This document shows, piece by piece, positions 1 to 5,482 of a DNA stretch of 5,482 bases. The notes beneath the pieces were generated by a model. It made no database searches. It was not told where the DNA came from and worked only from the letters and a program-made list of their open reading frames with translations. This DNA comes from Thermoplasmata archaeon (lineage in GTDB: Archaea > Thermoplasmatota > DTKX01 > GCA-020343715). The stretch covers positions 1,860,320-1,865,801 of the forward strand of contig CP070808.1 in NCBI GenBank assembly GCA_020343715.1, given 5' to 3'. The first letter of the stretch is position 1, and each line of letters starts with the position of its first letter. Position numbers and translations under genes: made by a program.

Positions 1-166
1 GCTTGCCGATGATGGCGTCGAAGTCGGTCGGTAGGGAGGGGTCGGTCAGTTTCTGCCAGTCCCACTCGACCAGCTCCATGCCCGCATCCTCCAGCATCTT
101 AATACCCGTAGGGTGAAGGTCCTCGGTTATGAGGATCCGCATTCCGCGAAGCTTCTCCATGCCCAT
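1..166 (-). CDS. D-2-hydroxyacid dehydrogenase, paralogue B (N-terminal 55 residues, cut by window edge)
   Basis: Only the first 55 codons are in the window; the frame runs open off the left edge. The visible protein begins MGMEKLRGMRILITEDLH and reaches DAIIGK, which is the first beta-alpha unit of the substrate-binding domain in D-isomer-specific 2-hydroxyacid dehydrogenases. It aligns without gaps to the first 55 residues of the complete gene upstream (39 of 55 identical), so assignment to this family is by close homology. The catalytic Arg, Glu and His and the NAD-binding domain lie outside the window, so activity cannot be judged. The ATG at 166 is preferred over the ATG at 160 because GGGAGTG ends 6 bases upstream and because it makes the two paralogues align from residue 1. 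It lies 89 bases downstream of the other copy, in the same direction, with a possible promoter of its own. It could be a pseudogene; nothing visible suggests so. Confidence 0.9.
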   Translation of the reverse strand, partial: MGMEKLRGMRILITEDLHPTGIKMLEDAGMELVEWDWQKLTDPSLPTDFDAIIGK

Positions 167-172
167 GTGAAA

Positions 173-179
173 CACTCCC
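173..179 (-). promoter_or_regulatory. Shine-Dalgarno-like site of dehydrogenase paralogue B
   Basis: The minus strand reads GGGAGTG, followed by six bases and then the ATG at 166. The spacing is normal for a ribosome binding site and favours the ATG at 166 over the in-frame ATG at 160. Confidence 0.5.
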
Positions 180-211
180 AAATTGAGTGGCGGGGGAAAC
201 GACGGTCCCGA

Positions 212-222
212 TGATAAACGTT
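212..222 (-). promoter_or_regulatory. Candidate TATA-type promoter element of dehydrogenase paralogue B
   Basis: The minus strand reads AACGTTTATCA, ending 46 bases upstream of the ATG at 166. The core TTTATC resembles a weak archaeal TATA box. Transcription starting about 25 bases downstream would leave a short leader that includes the ribosome binding site. A nearly identical 11-mer (one mismatch) precedes the other dehydrogenase at a similar distance. That recurrence is the main support, since the element alone is weak. Confidence 0.35.
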
Positions 223-255
223 GCGACCCGTCCCCGGGGTCGACCAATCCTGGCC

Positions 256-1185
256 CTACGCCTCGTTGAAGAACCACTGTATGGCCCAGGTGTTCATCCT
301 CACATAGCCCTCGTGGGGTATCCCCGATGTGTGGGGGGTAACGATGAGGTTGGGGATCGACATGAGGTCCATGTCGTCGTTGGGCTCGTTGGGGTAAACG
401 TCCAGGCCAGCGTAGCGCAGCTTGCCCGACCGGAGGGCAGCCTTAAGGTCGTCCAGGACCACCATGGGCCCGCGGGCCAGGTTGAAGAACATTGCCCCGT
501 CCTTCATCTTGGAGAAGAACTCGGCGTTGGCCATGTTCTCGGTGTGCTCGTCCAGCCAAACGTGGATGGTGACGATGTCGGCGCGGCCGAGCAGCTCGTC
601 TTGTGACACGAACTCCACGTCCCACTCCGCCTCGAAGTCTGGGTACCTCTCGATGTCGTGGTATATGGTATTCACGTCGAAGGCGTCCAGCCTCTTGGCG
701 AGGGCCTTGCCGATGGCTCCCAGGCCTATGATGCCCACCGTCTTGCCCATGAGCTCGTTCCCCGCTAGCTGGTCCCGCATCCATTGTCCCTCACGAAGCG
801 AGCTCTGGCACTCGTTGAGGTGTCTGAGCCCGCCGATGAACATCATGATGGCCTGCTCGGCCACCGAGACGGCATTGGAGCCAGGGGCGTTGAAGACGTG
901 TACCCCCTTCTCAGCGCAATGGACCTCGTCGATGTTGTTCTTCCCCGCCCCGCAGGTGATGACCCACTTGAGCTGGGGAAGGAGCCTGTCGATGAGTTCG
1001 GCGTTGCACTGGAAGTACTGCTTACCGATGATGGCGTCCACGTCGGTGGGCGTGTCGGGACCAGGTAGGTCCTGCCAGTCCCAGTGGACGAGTTCCATGC
1101 CGGCCTCCTCGAGCATCCGGATGCCCTCCTCGTGGAGGTCCTCGGTGACGAGGATGCGCTTTCCCCTCAGGTTCTCTACCGCCAT
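256..1185 (-). CDS. D-2-hydroxyacid dehydrogenase, NAD-dependent (paralogue A, complete)
   Basis: This is a complete 309-residue cytoplasmic oxidoreductase that should interconvert a D-2-hydroxyacid and its 2-oxoacid using NAD. The substrate-binding domain carries CGAGKNNID (78-86) and NAPGSNAVSVAEQ (99-111). The Rossmann fold has GLGAIG at 154-159, and an acidic residue (D177 in YHDIE) near the end of the second strand suits NAD rather than NADP. The family's catalytic triad is present: Arg238 in LARGP, Glu267 in YPNEP and His285 in TPHTSG. There is no C-terminal ACT domain, so it is a short form; a phosphoglycerate dehydrogenase role is possible but the substrate cannot be read from sequence. 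The usual H-x-P-L motif is HVWL here (208-211), with Trp in place of Pro. I chose the ATG at 1185 over the in-frame GTG at 1194 because AAGGGTGG lies 5 bases upstream of it and because the start then matches the paralogue. It ends with TAG at 256-258. Confidence 0.95.
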   Translation of the reverse strand: MAVENLRGKRILVTEDLHEEGIRMLEEAGMELVHWDWQDLPGPDTPTDVDAIIGKQYFQCNAELIDRLLPQLKWVITCGAGKNNIDEVHCAEKGVHVFNAPGSNAVSVAEQAIMMFIGGLRHLNECQSSLREGQWMRDQLAGNELMGKTVGIIGLGAIGKALAKRLDAFDVNTIYHDIERYPDFEAEWDVEFVSQDELLGRADIVTIHVWLDEHTENMANAEFFSKMKDGAMFFNLARGPMVVLDDLKAALRSGKLRYAGLDVYPNEPNDDMDLMSIPNLIVTPHTSGIPHEGYVRMNTWAIQWFFNEA

Positions 1186-1190
1186 GTCAA

Positions 1191-1198
1191 CCACCCTT
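1191..1198 (-). promoter_or_regulatory. Shine-Dalgarno-like site deciding the start of dehydrogenase paralogue A
   Basis: The minus strand reads AAGGGTGG, five bases before the ATG at 1185. It overlaps the alternative GTG start at 1194, which would then lack a usable ribosome binding site. This supports the ATG start. Confidence 0.5.
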
Positions 1199-1222
1199 CG
1201 ACCGTCGGATGGGCGCGTCTGC

Positions 1223-1233
1223 TGATAACCGTT
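1223..1233 (-). promoter_or_regulatory. Candidate TATA-type promoter element of dehydrogenase paralogue A
   Basis: The minus strand reads AACGGTTATCA, ending 38 bases upstream of the ATG at 1185. It lies in the 79-base gap after the toroid gene. A start site about 25 bases downstream of the element would give a leader of roughly 17 bases containing the ribosome binding site. It matches the element before paralogue B at 10 of 11 positions, while the sequence around it is not obviously similar. Confidence 0.35.
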
Positions 1234-1264
1234 TCTGTCGCAGGGAGTTGTGGATGTACCTTGA

Positions 1265-2845
1265 CTAGCCTCGGGCGCCTCTCCTCACTATGATGGATGC
1301 GACGGCTGCTAGGACGACGACGGCCATGACGGCCATCATCACCCTCGCTCCGGGGGTGGAGGACCCGGTCGGTGTGACTGGCAGCGCTCCCACCTGGGCA
1401 ACGACCAGCGATGCGGGCCCAAGTAGTGGGGCCACGTCCAAGGTCATCGAACCGCCACCTGGGGCGAGGCCGACCTCCTTGGTCATTCGGACCCGGCCCT
1501 CCACCTGGGACGAGATCTCCACGGTATCTGCGCCGTCGACCTGGACGGAGAAGGGTCCTTGGGAGGTATCGTCGAGCACCACATCACCGTCCGGTTCTTG
1601 GGACCATCCAGGGATCTCGGCGTCCCTTCGCCCCTCCGGGTCCGTCACTCGGACGATCCCATCGGGGGCCGAGATGCGCAGGGTGGCCCCCTCGGATGGC
1701 ATCAACGCCTCGATGCCGAGGAGGGCGAAGCAGGTGGCGACCACGGGGTCACCCTCCCAGTAGGCGGAGCTGCCTTCGTTGACCCACGAGCCATCCATCG
1801 ACTGCCTGTCCAGAAGCTCGTCGGCCAGGTCCACGGCCCAGGTCAGCAAGGTACCGTCTGGCGCCTGGATCGCCGGCGTCCCTGCCGACCTCAGGGCACG
1901 GGCGAGGGCCCATACGTAGTAGTAATAGGCCGAGTCGCCGAAGGCGGGGTTCTCCCCGGCACGGAAGTTATCGCCCAACCATGACAGCGCCGCCGCCGAT
2001 GCGGGGTCGTCGGTGGTCTCCCCGGCCGCCATCATCGACCAGAGACCGGCGGCCGTCACCGAACCGTAGCTGATGAAATCGCCAACGTTGCTCCGACCGG
2101 GGAAGTATATGAACCCCCCGTCACCGAAGTTCGGGTCGGCCGGGTCGTTGTCCCATTCCAGGTCGTTGACCTCCGGCAGGTTCTGACACCTGTGGAGGAA
2201 TTTCAGGGCCTGCTGCCAGGTGGTCTGTGGTACATCGATGGAAGGGTACGCCTCCTCGGCGGCCGCCAGCGCCATGAGGGCGAACTGGGTGTTGGACATG
2301 TCGGGTCGGCCGTCACCACCATAGCCGATGCCGCCGCGCCACCACTCCTCGAAGCCCTCCTCATCGCCGTCGCACTGCTCTCGGACGAGCATGTCGACCC
2401 CATCGCGGACGAGGGTCTCGTCAGAGGGATCTCCACCGGCCGAGAGGGCCATGACGGCCGTCGAGGTATAGTAGTGTACATAGGTGCCCTCGGAGAACGA
2501 GCCGTCCTCCTTGGCCTCGGCAAGGACCGCGGCCATCGCCTTTGCTACCACCGGGTGGTCAGAATCCCTTCCACCGTTGAGCATCGCGAACGACACAAGG
2601 GCGGTAACGCCGTAGTCCTCAGACCATCTGCCGTCCGAGGTCTGCTGGGAATCCAGCCAGCCGAAGGCGGCTGCCCTTGCCCCTGAGAGCTCGGCGTTGT
2701 CCGGCCACCACATCGATCGGTCGTCGGGAAGGATTTCGACGGAGGCGGGCGACCATCGTCCATCCTCCACCACGGAGGCCGTCGCGGACGACAGCCCGCC
2801 GGCCAACAGCATCGCGCATGCAAGCGCTACAAGGTACCTTCTCAT
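1265..2845 (-). CDS. Exported, membrane-anchored alpha/alpha-toroid protein (prenyltransferase/squalene-oxidase repeat family)
   Basis: The protein has 526 residues. Residues 1-23 look like a Sec signal peptide (MRRY, a hydrophobic core, then ATA as a likely cleavage site). Residues about 59-380 hold six helical-pair repeats of the squalene cyclase/prenyltransferase fold. Recognisable blocks are SQQTSDGRWSEDYGVTALVS (66-85), GGIGYGGDGRPDMSNTQFAL (171-190), SYGSVTAAGLWSM (259-271), GENPAFGDSAYYYYVWALAR (297-316) and QSMDGSWVNE...YWEGDPVVATCFALLGIEAL (348-381). Residues about 385-480 form a beta-rich domain, and about 501-520 a membrane helix followed by RRGARG. No DxDD motif of class II terpene cyclases is visible and the protein is extracellular, so terpene cyclisation is unlikely; the function is unknown. 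From memory, the repeat blocks resemble secreted planctomycete proteins annotated as terpene cyclase/mutase family. It follows the propeller gene by 58 bases, probably in one unit. It ends with TAG at 1265-1267. Confidence 0.9.
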   Translation of the reverse strand: MRRYLVALACAMLLAGGLSSATASVVEDGRWSPASVEILPDDRSMWWPDNAELSGARAAAFGWLDSQQTSDGRWSEDYGVTALVSFAMLNGGRDSDHPVVAKAMAAVLAEAKEDGSFSEGTYVHYYTSTAVMALSAGGDPSDETLVRDGVDMLVREQCDGDEEGFEEWWRGGIGYGGDGRPDMSNTQFALMALAAAEEAYPSIDVPQTTWQQALKFLHRCQNLPEVNDLEWDNDPADPNFGDGGFIYFPGRSNVGDFISYGSVTAAGLWSMMAAGETTDDPASAAALSWLGDNFRAGENPAFGDSAYYYYVWALARALRSAGTPAIQAPDGTLLTWAVDLADELLDRQSMDGSWVNEGSSAYWEGDPVVATCFALLGIEALMPSEGATLRISAPDGIVRVTDPEGRRDAEIPGWSQEPDGDVVLDDTSQGPFSVQVDGADTVEISSQVEGRVRMTKEVGLAPGGGSMTLDVAPLLGPASLVVAQVGALPVTPTGSSTPGARVMMAVMAVVVLAAVASIIVRRGARG

Positions 2846-2903
2846 GCATCTTCCTCCATCATTACATAGTCATAATATCTCGTGAAATTGAAATCATAGT
2901 AGC
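2846..2903 (-). promoter_or_regulatory. AT-rich gap between propeller and toroid genes, possible weak internal promoter
   Basis: These 58 bases are about 34% G+C (20 of 58 by count), far below the flanking genes. The minus strand contains AGATATTATG at 2871-2880, which is TATA-like. However, it lies only 26 bases before the start codon, so transcription from it would be nearly leaderless despite the good ribosome binding site. A second AT-rich run, GATTTCAATTTC, lies just upstream. ACTATG occurs twice on the minus strand (2895-2900 and 2865-2870). There is no T-run or clear hairpin to suggest a terminator, so read-through from the propeller gene is at least as likely as a separate promoter. 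Confidence 0.3.
2851..2857 (-). promoter_or_regulatory. Strong Shine-Dalgarno site of the toroid gene
   Basis: The minus strand reads GGAGGAA with five bases to the ATG at 2845. An overlapping out-of-frame ATG at 2849 lies one base after the GGAGGAA, too close to be used. This fixes the start at 2845, whose product begins with a signal peptide. Confidence 0.75.
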
Positions 2904-5482
2904 TCACGCGCCCCGCCTCCTTACTAGCCCGTACGCGATGACCGCCACGAGGCCGGCTATGATCACGGCGCCGAGGGCCCAGAGCATCGTCGGTATCTCG
3001 GTACCGTTGACGTCCTCCTCGATGATGACCCCCTCCTCCACGTGGAGGGCCATAATCCCTCGGTCGTCGTATCCGACGACCCATAGGTCGTACTTCCCTG
3101 CGCTGTTCCTAAGGGTGGTGAACTCCCAGCCGTCCCTGTCCCTCTCGGTCGAGCTGAACGTGTAGGGTGACCACATCCGAGGATCGGCAGGGTCTGAACC
3201 TTGGGATACGAACATCGCATCCACCCTATCTATGGACATACCCTCCCATGCACCCACGGTATGGACCGTGAAAGAGAACTCCTCTTGCGGACCGAGGGTC
3301 TCGGGGATCCCGCGAGCCTCGATGGCGAAGTTGATGCGCTCCTCGAGGGTGGAGTTGACGGTGACCTTCCCGTCCCCCACCTCCAGTTCGATGATGGAGT
3401 CGCCAAGAGGTATGTAGACCTCCCCACTGATCGTAACCCCCGTCCTGGGGTCGCCTGTTCCGACCGAGAGCGGCTGTGGCTGGTGGAAGCCGGTCACAAT
3501 GGCTATCGGGTTGTCGGGATCGTCCCCGTCCAAGTCAATGTACACGTAGGACACATCGATGGTCGCCAGCTGCTGTAGGTAGTCCCCGTTGCCCCTCGGG
3601 GTCGATGTTTCAATGGAACTGAGCACCGGTAGGTGGTTAGCCCTGAAGGTGATGGCTATGACGTTGTTGCGTTCGTTCGTCTCCGGCACGACATCGTCCG
3701 GGTCGGCCACGATCCAAAGGACCTGCTCCCCGCCCATAGCGTTCCAAAGCAGGCTGACCTCGTATGCGCCCCCTGGCTCGGTGTAGGCGATATCCCGGGT
3801 TACCTCGTCGCCAATGGAGCCCGCCTCGTCCTCGAAGAGGCCCACATGGACAATGGCCCTCTTCCCCGAGGGATTGGATACGGTAACGGTGATGTTGACG
3901 GTGTCGCCCTCGTTCGGTTCATCGGGCTCGATCGACACACCGTCCAGGGCTACATAGACATCAGGTATGTCCTCTGAGAATAATGTCCACTGGGACTGGA
4001 GCTCCCACGAGTCCATCGTTAGCCTTGAAAGACCGCCGGCCGTCCCAATCCAGAACGTCCCTCTAGGCCCTTCATCGATGGCCGCCACACGGTCGTGTAT
4101 GAGGCCATCGAAAGTGGTGAACGTAGCCACCAGGTCTTCAAAAAAGTCGAGTATCGCAAGGCCGCCTGAGGTCCCCACCATCACATCGCCCGTAGAGATG
4201 AGGTCGATGGACAGGACCTCGTCCCCGGGTAAGCCATCGGTCCTGTCAATCCTCCCGATGTCCAGTACCTCCAGGTCGATGCCGAAGAAGACAGTGAAGA
4301 GACCTTCGGACGTTCCGACCCAAAGGATCCCTCTGGTCAACCTCGCGAGGGACCTGATCTGCTTCCCTTCCAGCTCCCCTTCGGAAATGTGCGTCCAGGT
4401 CCCCGTCGTCGGGTCCAGGTGGGCAAGGCCACCGTCGGTCCCAACGAAGAACCCATCATCGGCCGCGATCGCGCACCAGACCCAGTTAGCGGGTAGGTCC
4501 GAGGAGGTCGAGGTGTACGAGTTGAAGGTGGAGTTCGCCCTGTCGAGCACCGTCACGCCCTCGTCGGTGCCGAACAGGACGTAATCGTTCCATATGGCCA
4601 ATGCCTGGACATCATCAGCGATCAGGCCGGTGGACATGTTGTACTCCTGCCATGCCAGCTGGGCCCTGTCAGCGGTGGCAGCCCCTCCCACGTCGGTCCC
4701 GATCCACACGTCCTCCCCCTCCATGTGGATGTCGTAGACCAGGTTGGAAGGGATGCCGTCCTCATACCCAATCCTGGTCATGGTCTCGTTTTCAGTATCC
4801 ATGACATCGACGCCACCATAGGCGCCCACCCAGAGGTCGCTCTCCTCTGGAACGTACTCCAGGGTCCTGATGTCGTTGGCCGAGAGGCCGTTGGAGGTGG
4901 TCCACTCGGTCCACACCGTCCCGTACCTGTCGATCCTGTGGACGCCGGAGTCGGTGGCCAGGTAGACCGTCCCATCGGGGGAGAACTGGACATCGTTCAC
5001 CCAAGCATCCCCAAGTTCCTCCCGCTCCGGCTCGATGGCTCCTGCGAACCTGCTGAGGTACAAGTAAGCCCTTCCGCCAGCCGCGACCCAGAAGGGTTCG
5101 TTGGAATCCGCCTTGCCATCGACCCGGGTGATGTCCTCACCGGTCTCGAGCACCGTCTCCGAACCGGATGATAACATGATCACCTCGTTGAGCGTATCCG
5201 TTATGGCCACCTCGATGAGGGGCCCGTTAGTTGCGATGTCCGTCACGGCCCCTGATGGTAGCGAGAGGTCCAACTGATCAGGGTCCTTCCACTCCCCATC
5301 GGACGTGTCGTAGGTCCAAAGACCGTTCTCTGTTCCGACGTAGATGATTCTGTCGAAAACCACTAGAAGGCAAGTGACACCTGCAGGCGCATCTGGGACC
5401 ATCTGGAACTCGGGCGGGTCGGACCCAGGCACCATCGTGTCCATCCCGTAGGCGCCACCCGTGTACAAGGTGCCATTGACCA
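2904..5482 (-). CDS. Surface beta-propeller protein with CARDB domain and C-terminal anchor (N-terminus cut by window edge)
   Basis: The frame is open to the right edge, so 858 C-terminal residues are visible and any signal peptide is missing; the TTG codon at 5468 is an internal Leu, not a start. Numbering from the first whole codon, twelve propeller blades are marked by a short G/A-T-x-x-G motif at about residues 5, 45, 88, 129, 171, 216, 258, 301, 344, 386, 433 and 476 (examples LWVGTSEGL, FWIGTAGGL). Many are preceded by a turn like NGLSANDI, the signature of two-component-regulator propeller repeats. Residues about 514-614 are a CARDB domain, with the closing VPETNERNN. Residues about 620-720 and 725-825 look like two beta-sandwiches, the first with DLDGDDPDNP. 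A membrane helix spans about 832-852, followed by RRRGA. The topology puts the bulk outside the cell. No histidine kinase or other output domain follows, so it is probably a binding or scaffold protein; the ligand is unknown. It ends with TGA at 2904-2906. Confidence 0.92.
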   Translation of the reverse strand, partial: VNGTLYTGGAYGMDTMVPGSDPPEFQMVPDAPAGVTCLLVVFDRIIYVGTENGLWTYDTSDGEWKDPDQLDLSLPSGAVTDIATNGPLIEVAITDTLNEVIMLSSGSETVLETGEDITRVDGKADSNEPFWVAAGGRAYLYLSRFAGAIEPEREELGDAWVNDVQFSPDGTVYLATDSGVHRIDRYGTVWTEWTTSNGLSANDIRTLEYVPEESDLWVGAYGGVDVMDTENETMTRIGYEDGIPSNLVYDIHMEGEDVWIGTDVGGAATADRAQLAWQEYNMSTGLIADDVQALAIWNDYVLFGTDEGVTVLDRANSTFNSYTSTSSDLPANWVWCAIAADDGFFVGTDGGLAHLDPTTGTWTHISEGELEGKQIRSLARLTRGILWVGTSEGLFTVFFGIDLEVLDIGRIDRTDGLPGDEVLSIDLISTGDVMVGTSGGLAILDFFEDLVATFTTFDGLIHDRVAAIDEGPRGTFWIGTAGGLSRLTMDSWELQSQWTLFSEDIPDVYVALDGVSIEPDEPNEGDTVNITVTVSNPSGKRAIVHVGLFEDEAGSIGDEVTRDIAYTEPGGAYEVSLLWNAMGGEQVLWIVADPDDVVPETNERNNVIAITFRANHLPVLSSIETSTPRGNGDYLQQLATIDVSYVYIDLDGDDPDNPIAIVTGFHQPQPLSVGTGDPRTGVTISGEVYIPLGDSIIELEVGDGKVTVNSTLEERINFAIEARGIPETLGPQEEFSFTVHTVGAWEGMSIDRVDAMFVSQGSDPADPRMWSPYTFSSTERDRDGWEFTTLRNSAGKYDLWVVGYDDRGIMALHVEEGVIIEEDVNGTEIPTMLWALGAVIIAGLVAVIAYGLVRRRGA

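Noticed and set aside
225..241. Small inverted repeat (GACCC/GGGTC around CCCCGGGG) about 14 bases after the stop of paralogue A, considered as a terminator.
   Set aside because: The stem is only about 5 base pairs with no T-run after it on the minus strand, so in G+C-rich DNA it is likely chance.
187..606. A 139-codon plus-strand frame overlapping the inter-dehydrogenase gap and the end of paralogue A.
   Set aside because: Most of it is antisense to the conserved C-terminal half of the dehydrogenase, and no ribosome binding site or family motif supports it.
1192..1194. GTG as the start codon of dehydrogenase paralogue A.
   Set aside because: The likely ribosome binding site overlaps it, and the ATG at 1185 gives correct spacing and a gapless alignment with the paralogue.
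422..1225. A 267-codon open frame on the plus strand opposite dehydrogenase paralogue A.
   Set aside because: It lies almost wholly antisense to a gene with clear family motifs, its product is low-complexity and Ser/Met/Pro-rich with no recognisable domain, and G+C-rich codon use readily opens such frames.
2192..2686. A 164-codon open frame on the plus strand inside the toroid gene.
   Set aside because: It is antisense to conserved toroid repeats and has no domain or plausible translation signal of its own.
1265..2845. Annotation of the toroid protein as a squalene-hopene or other terpene cyclase.
   Set aside because: No DxDD motif is visible and the protein is exported and anchored; only the fold is shared.
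3967..4584. A 205-codon open frame on the plus strand opposite the propeller.
   Set aside because: It mirrors the propeller repeats in antisense; its Ser/Pro-rich product has no recognisable motif.
5466..5468. TTG as the start codon of the propeller gene.
   Set aside because: The frame stays open to the window edge (residues VNGT precede it) and the codon falls inside a blade strand, so it is an internal Leu of a truncated gene.
1..5482. Mobile element, CRISPR array, tRNA or rRNA.
   Set aside because: No transposase, spaced direct-repeat array, or structured RNA gene is visible; the only long-range repeat is the paralogous dehydrogenase coding sequence.

Overview
The window looks like a G+C-rich chromosomal fragment from an archaeon. 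My best guess is a Thermoplasmatota-type euryarchaeote, held at about 0.7. The reasons are: exported beta-propeller/CARDB proteins held by one C-terminal membrane helix with a short basic tail; Shine-Dalgarno-like leaders; and TATA-like elements, rather than -35/-10 boxes, in the gaps. No RNA gene or universal marker is present to settle it. All supported genes lie on the minus strand, so transcription runs from the right edge (5482) to the left edge (1). Coding density is high and every gap is under 100 bases.

In transcription order: (1) 5482-2904 is a large surface protein that enters the window already open, so its N-terminus is missing. It has 12 regularly spaced beta-propeller blades of the two-component-regulator type, then a CARDB domain, two more beta-sandwich-like stretches and a C-terminal membrane anchor. 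(2) After a 58-base AT-rich gap, 2845-1265 encodes an exported alpha/alpha-toroid protein of the prenyltransferase/squalene-oxidase-repeat superfamily. It has a signal peptide, six repeats, a small beta-rich domain and its own C-terminal anchor. (3) After a 79-base gap, 1185-256 encodes a complete D-2-hydroxyacid dehydrogenase of 309 residues. (4) After an 89-base gap, 166-1 encodes the first 55 residues of a second D-2-hydroxyacid dehydrogenase. It aligns without gaps to the first one (39 of 55 identical), so the two are a tandem paralogous pair.

The window splits into two functional halves. The right half encodes two envelope proteins with the same topology (large domain outside, short basic tail inside) and close spacing, which may work together at the cell surface. 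The left half encodes cytoplasmic NAD-dependent oxidoreductases of unknown substrate. The gaps before the two dehydrogenases share an 11-base element, AACG(G/T)TTATCA, at a position suitable for an archaeal TATA box, so each copy may have its own promoter. I see no mobile element, CRISPR array, tRNA or rRNA. The most notable items are the unusually long, kinase-free propeller array, the membrane-anchored toroid protein beside it, and the duplicated dehydrogenase with its duplicated promoter-like element.
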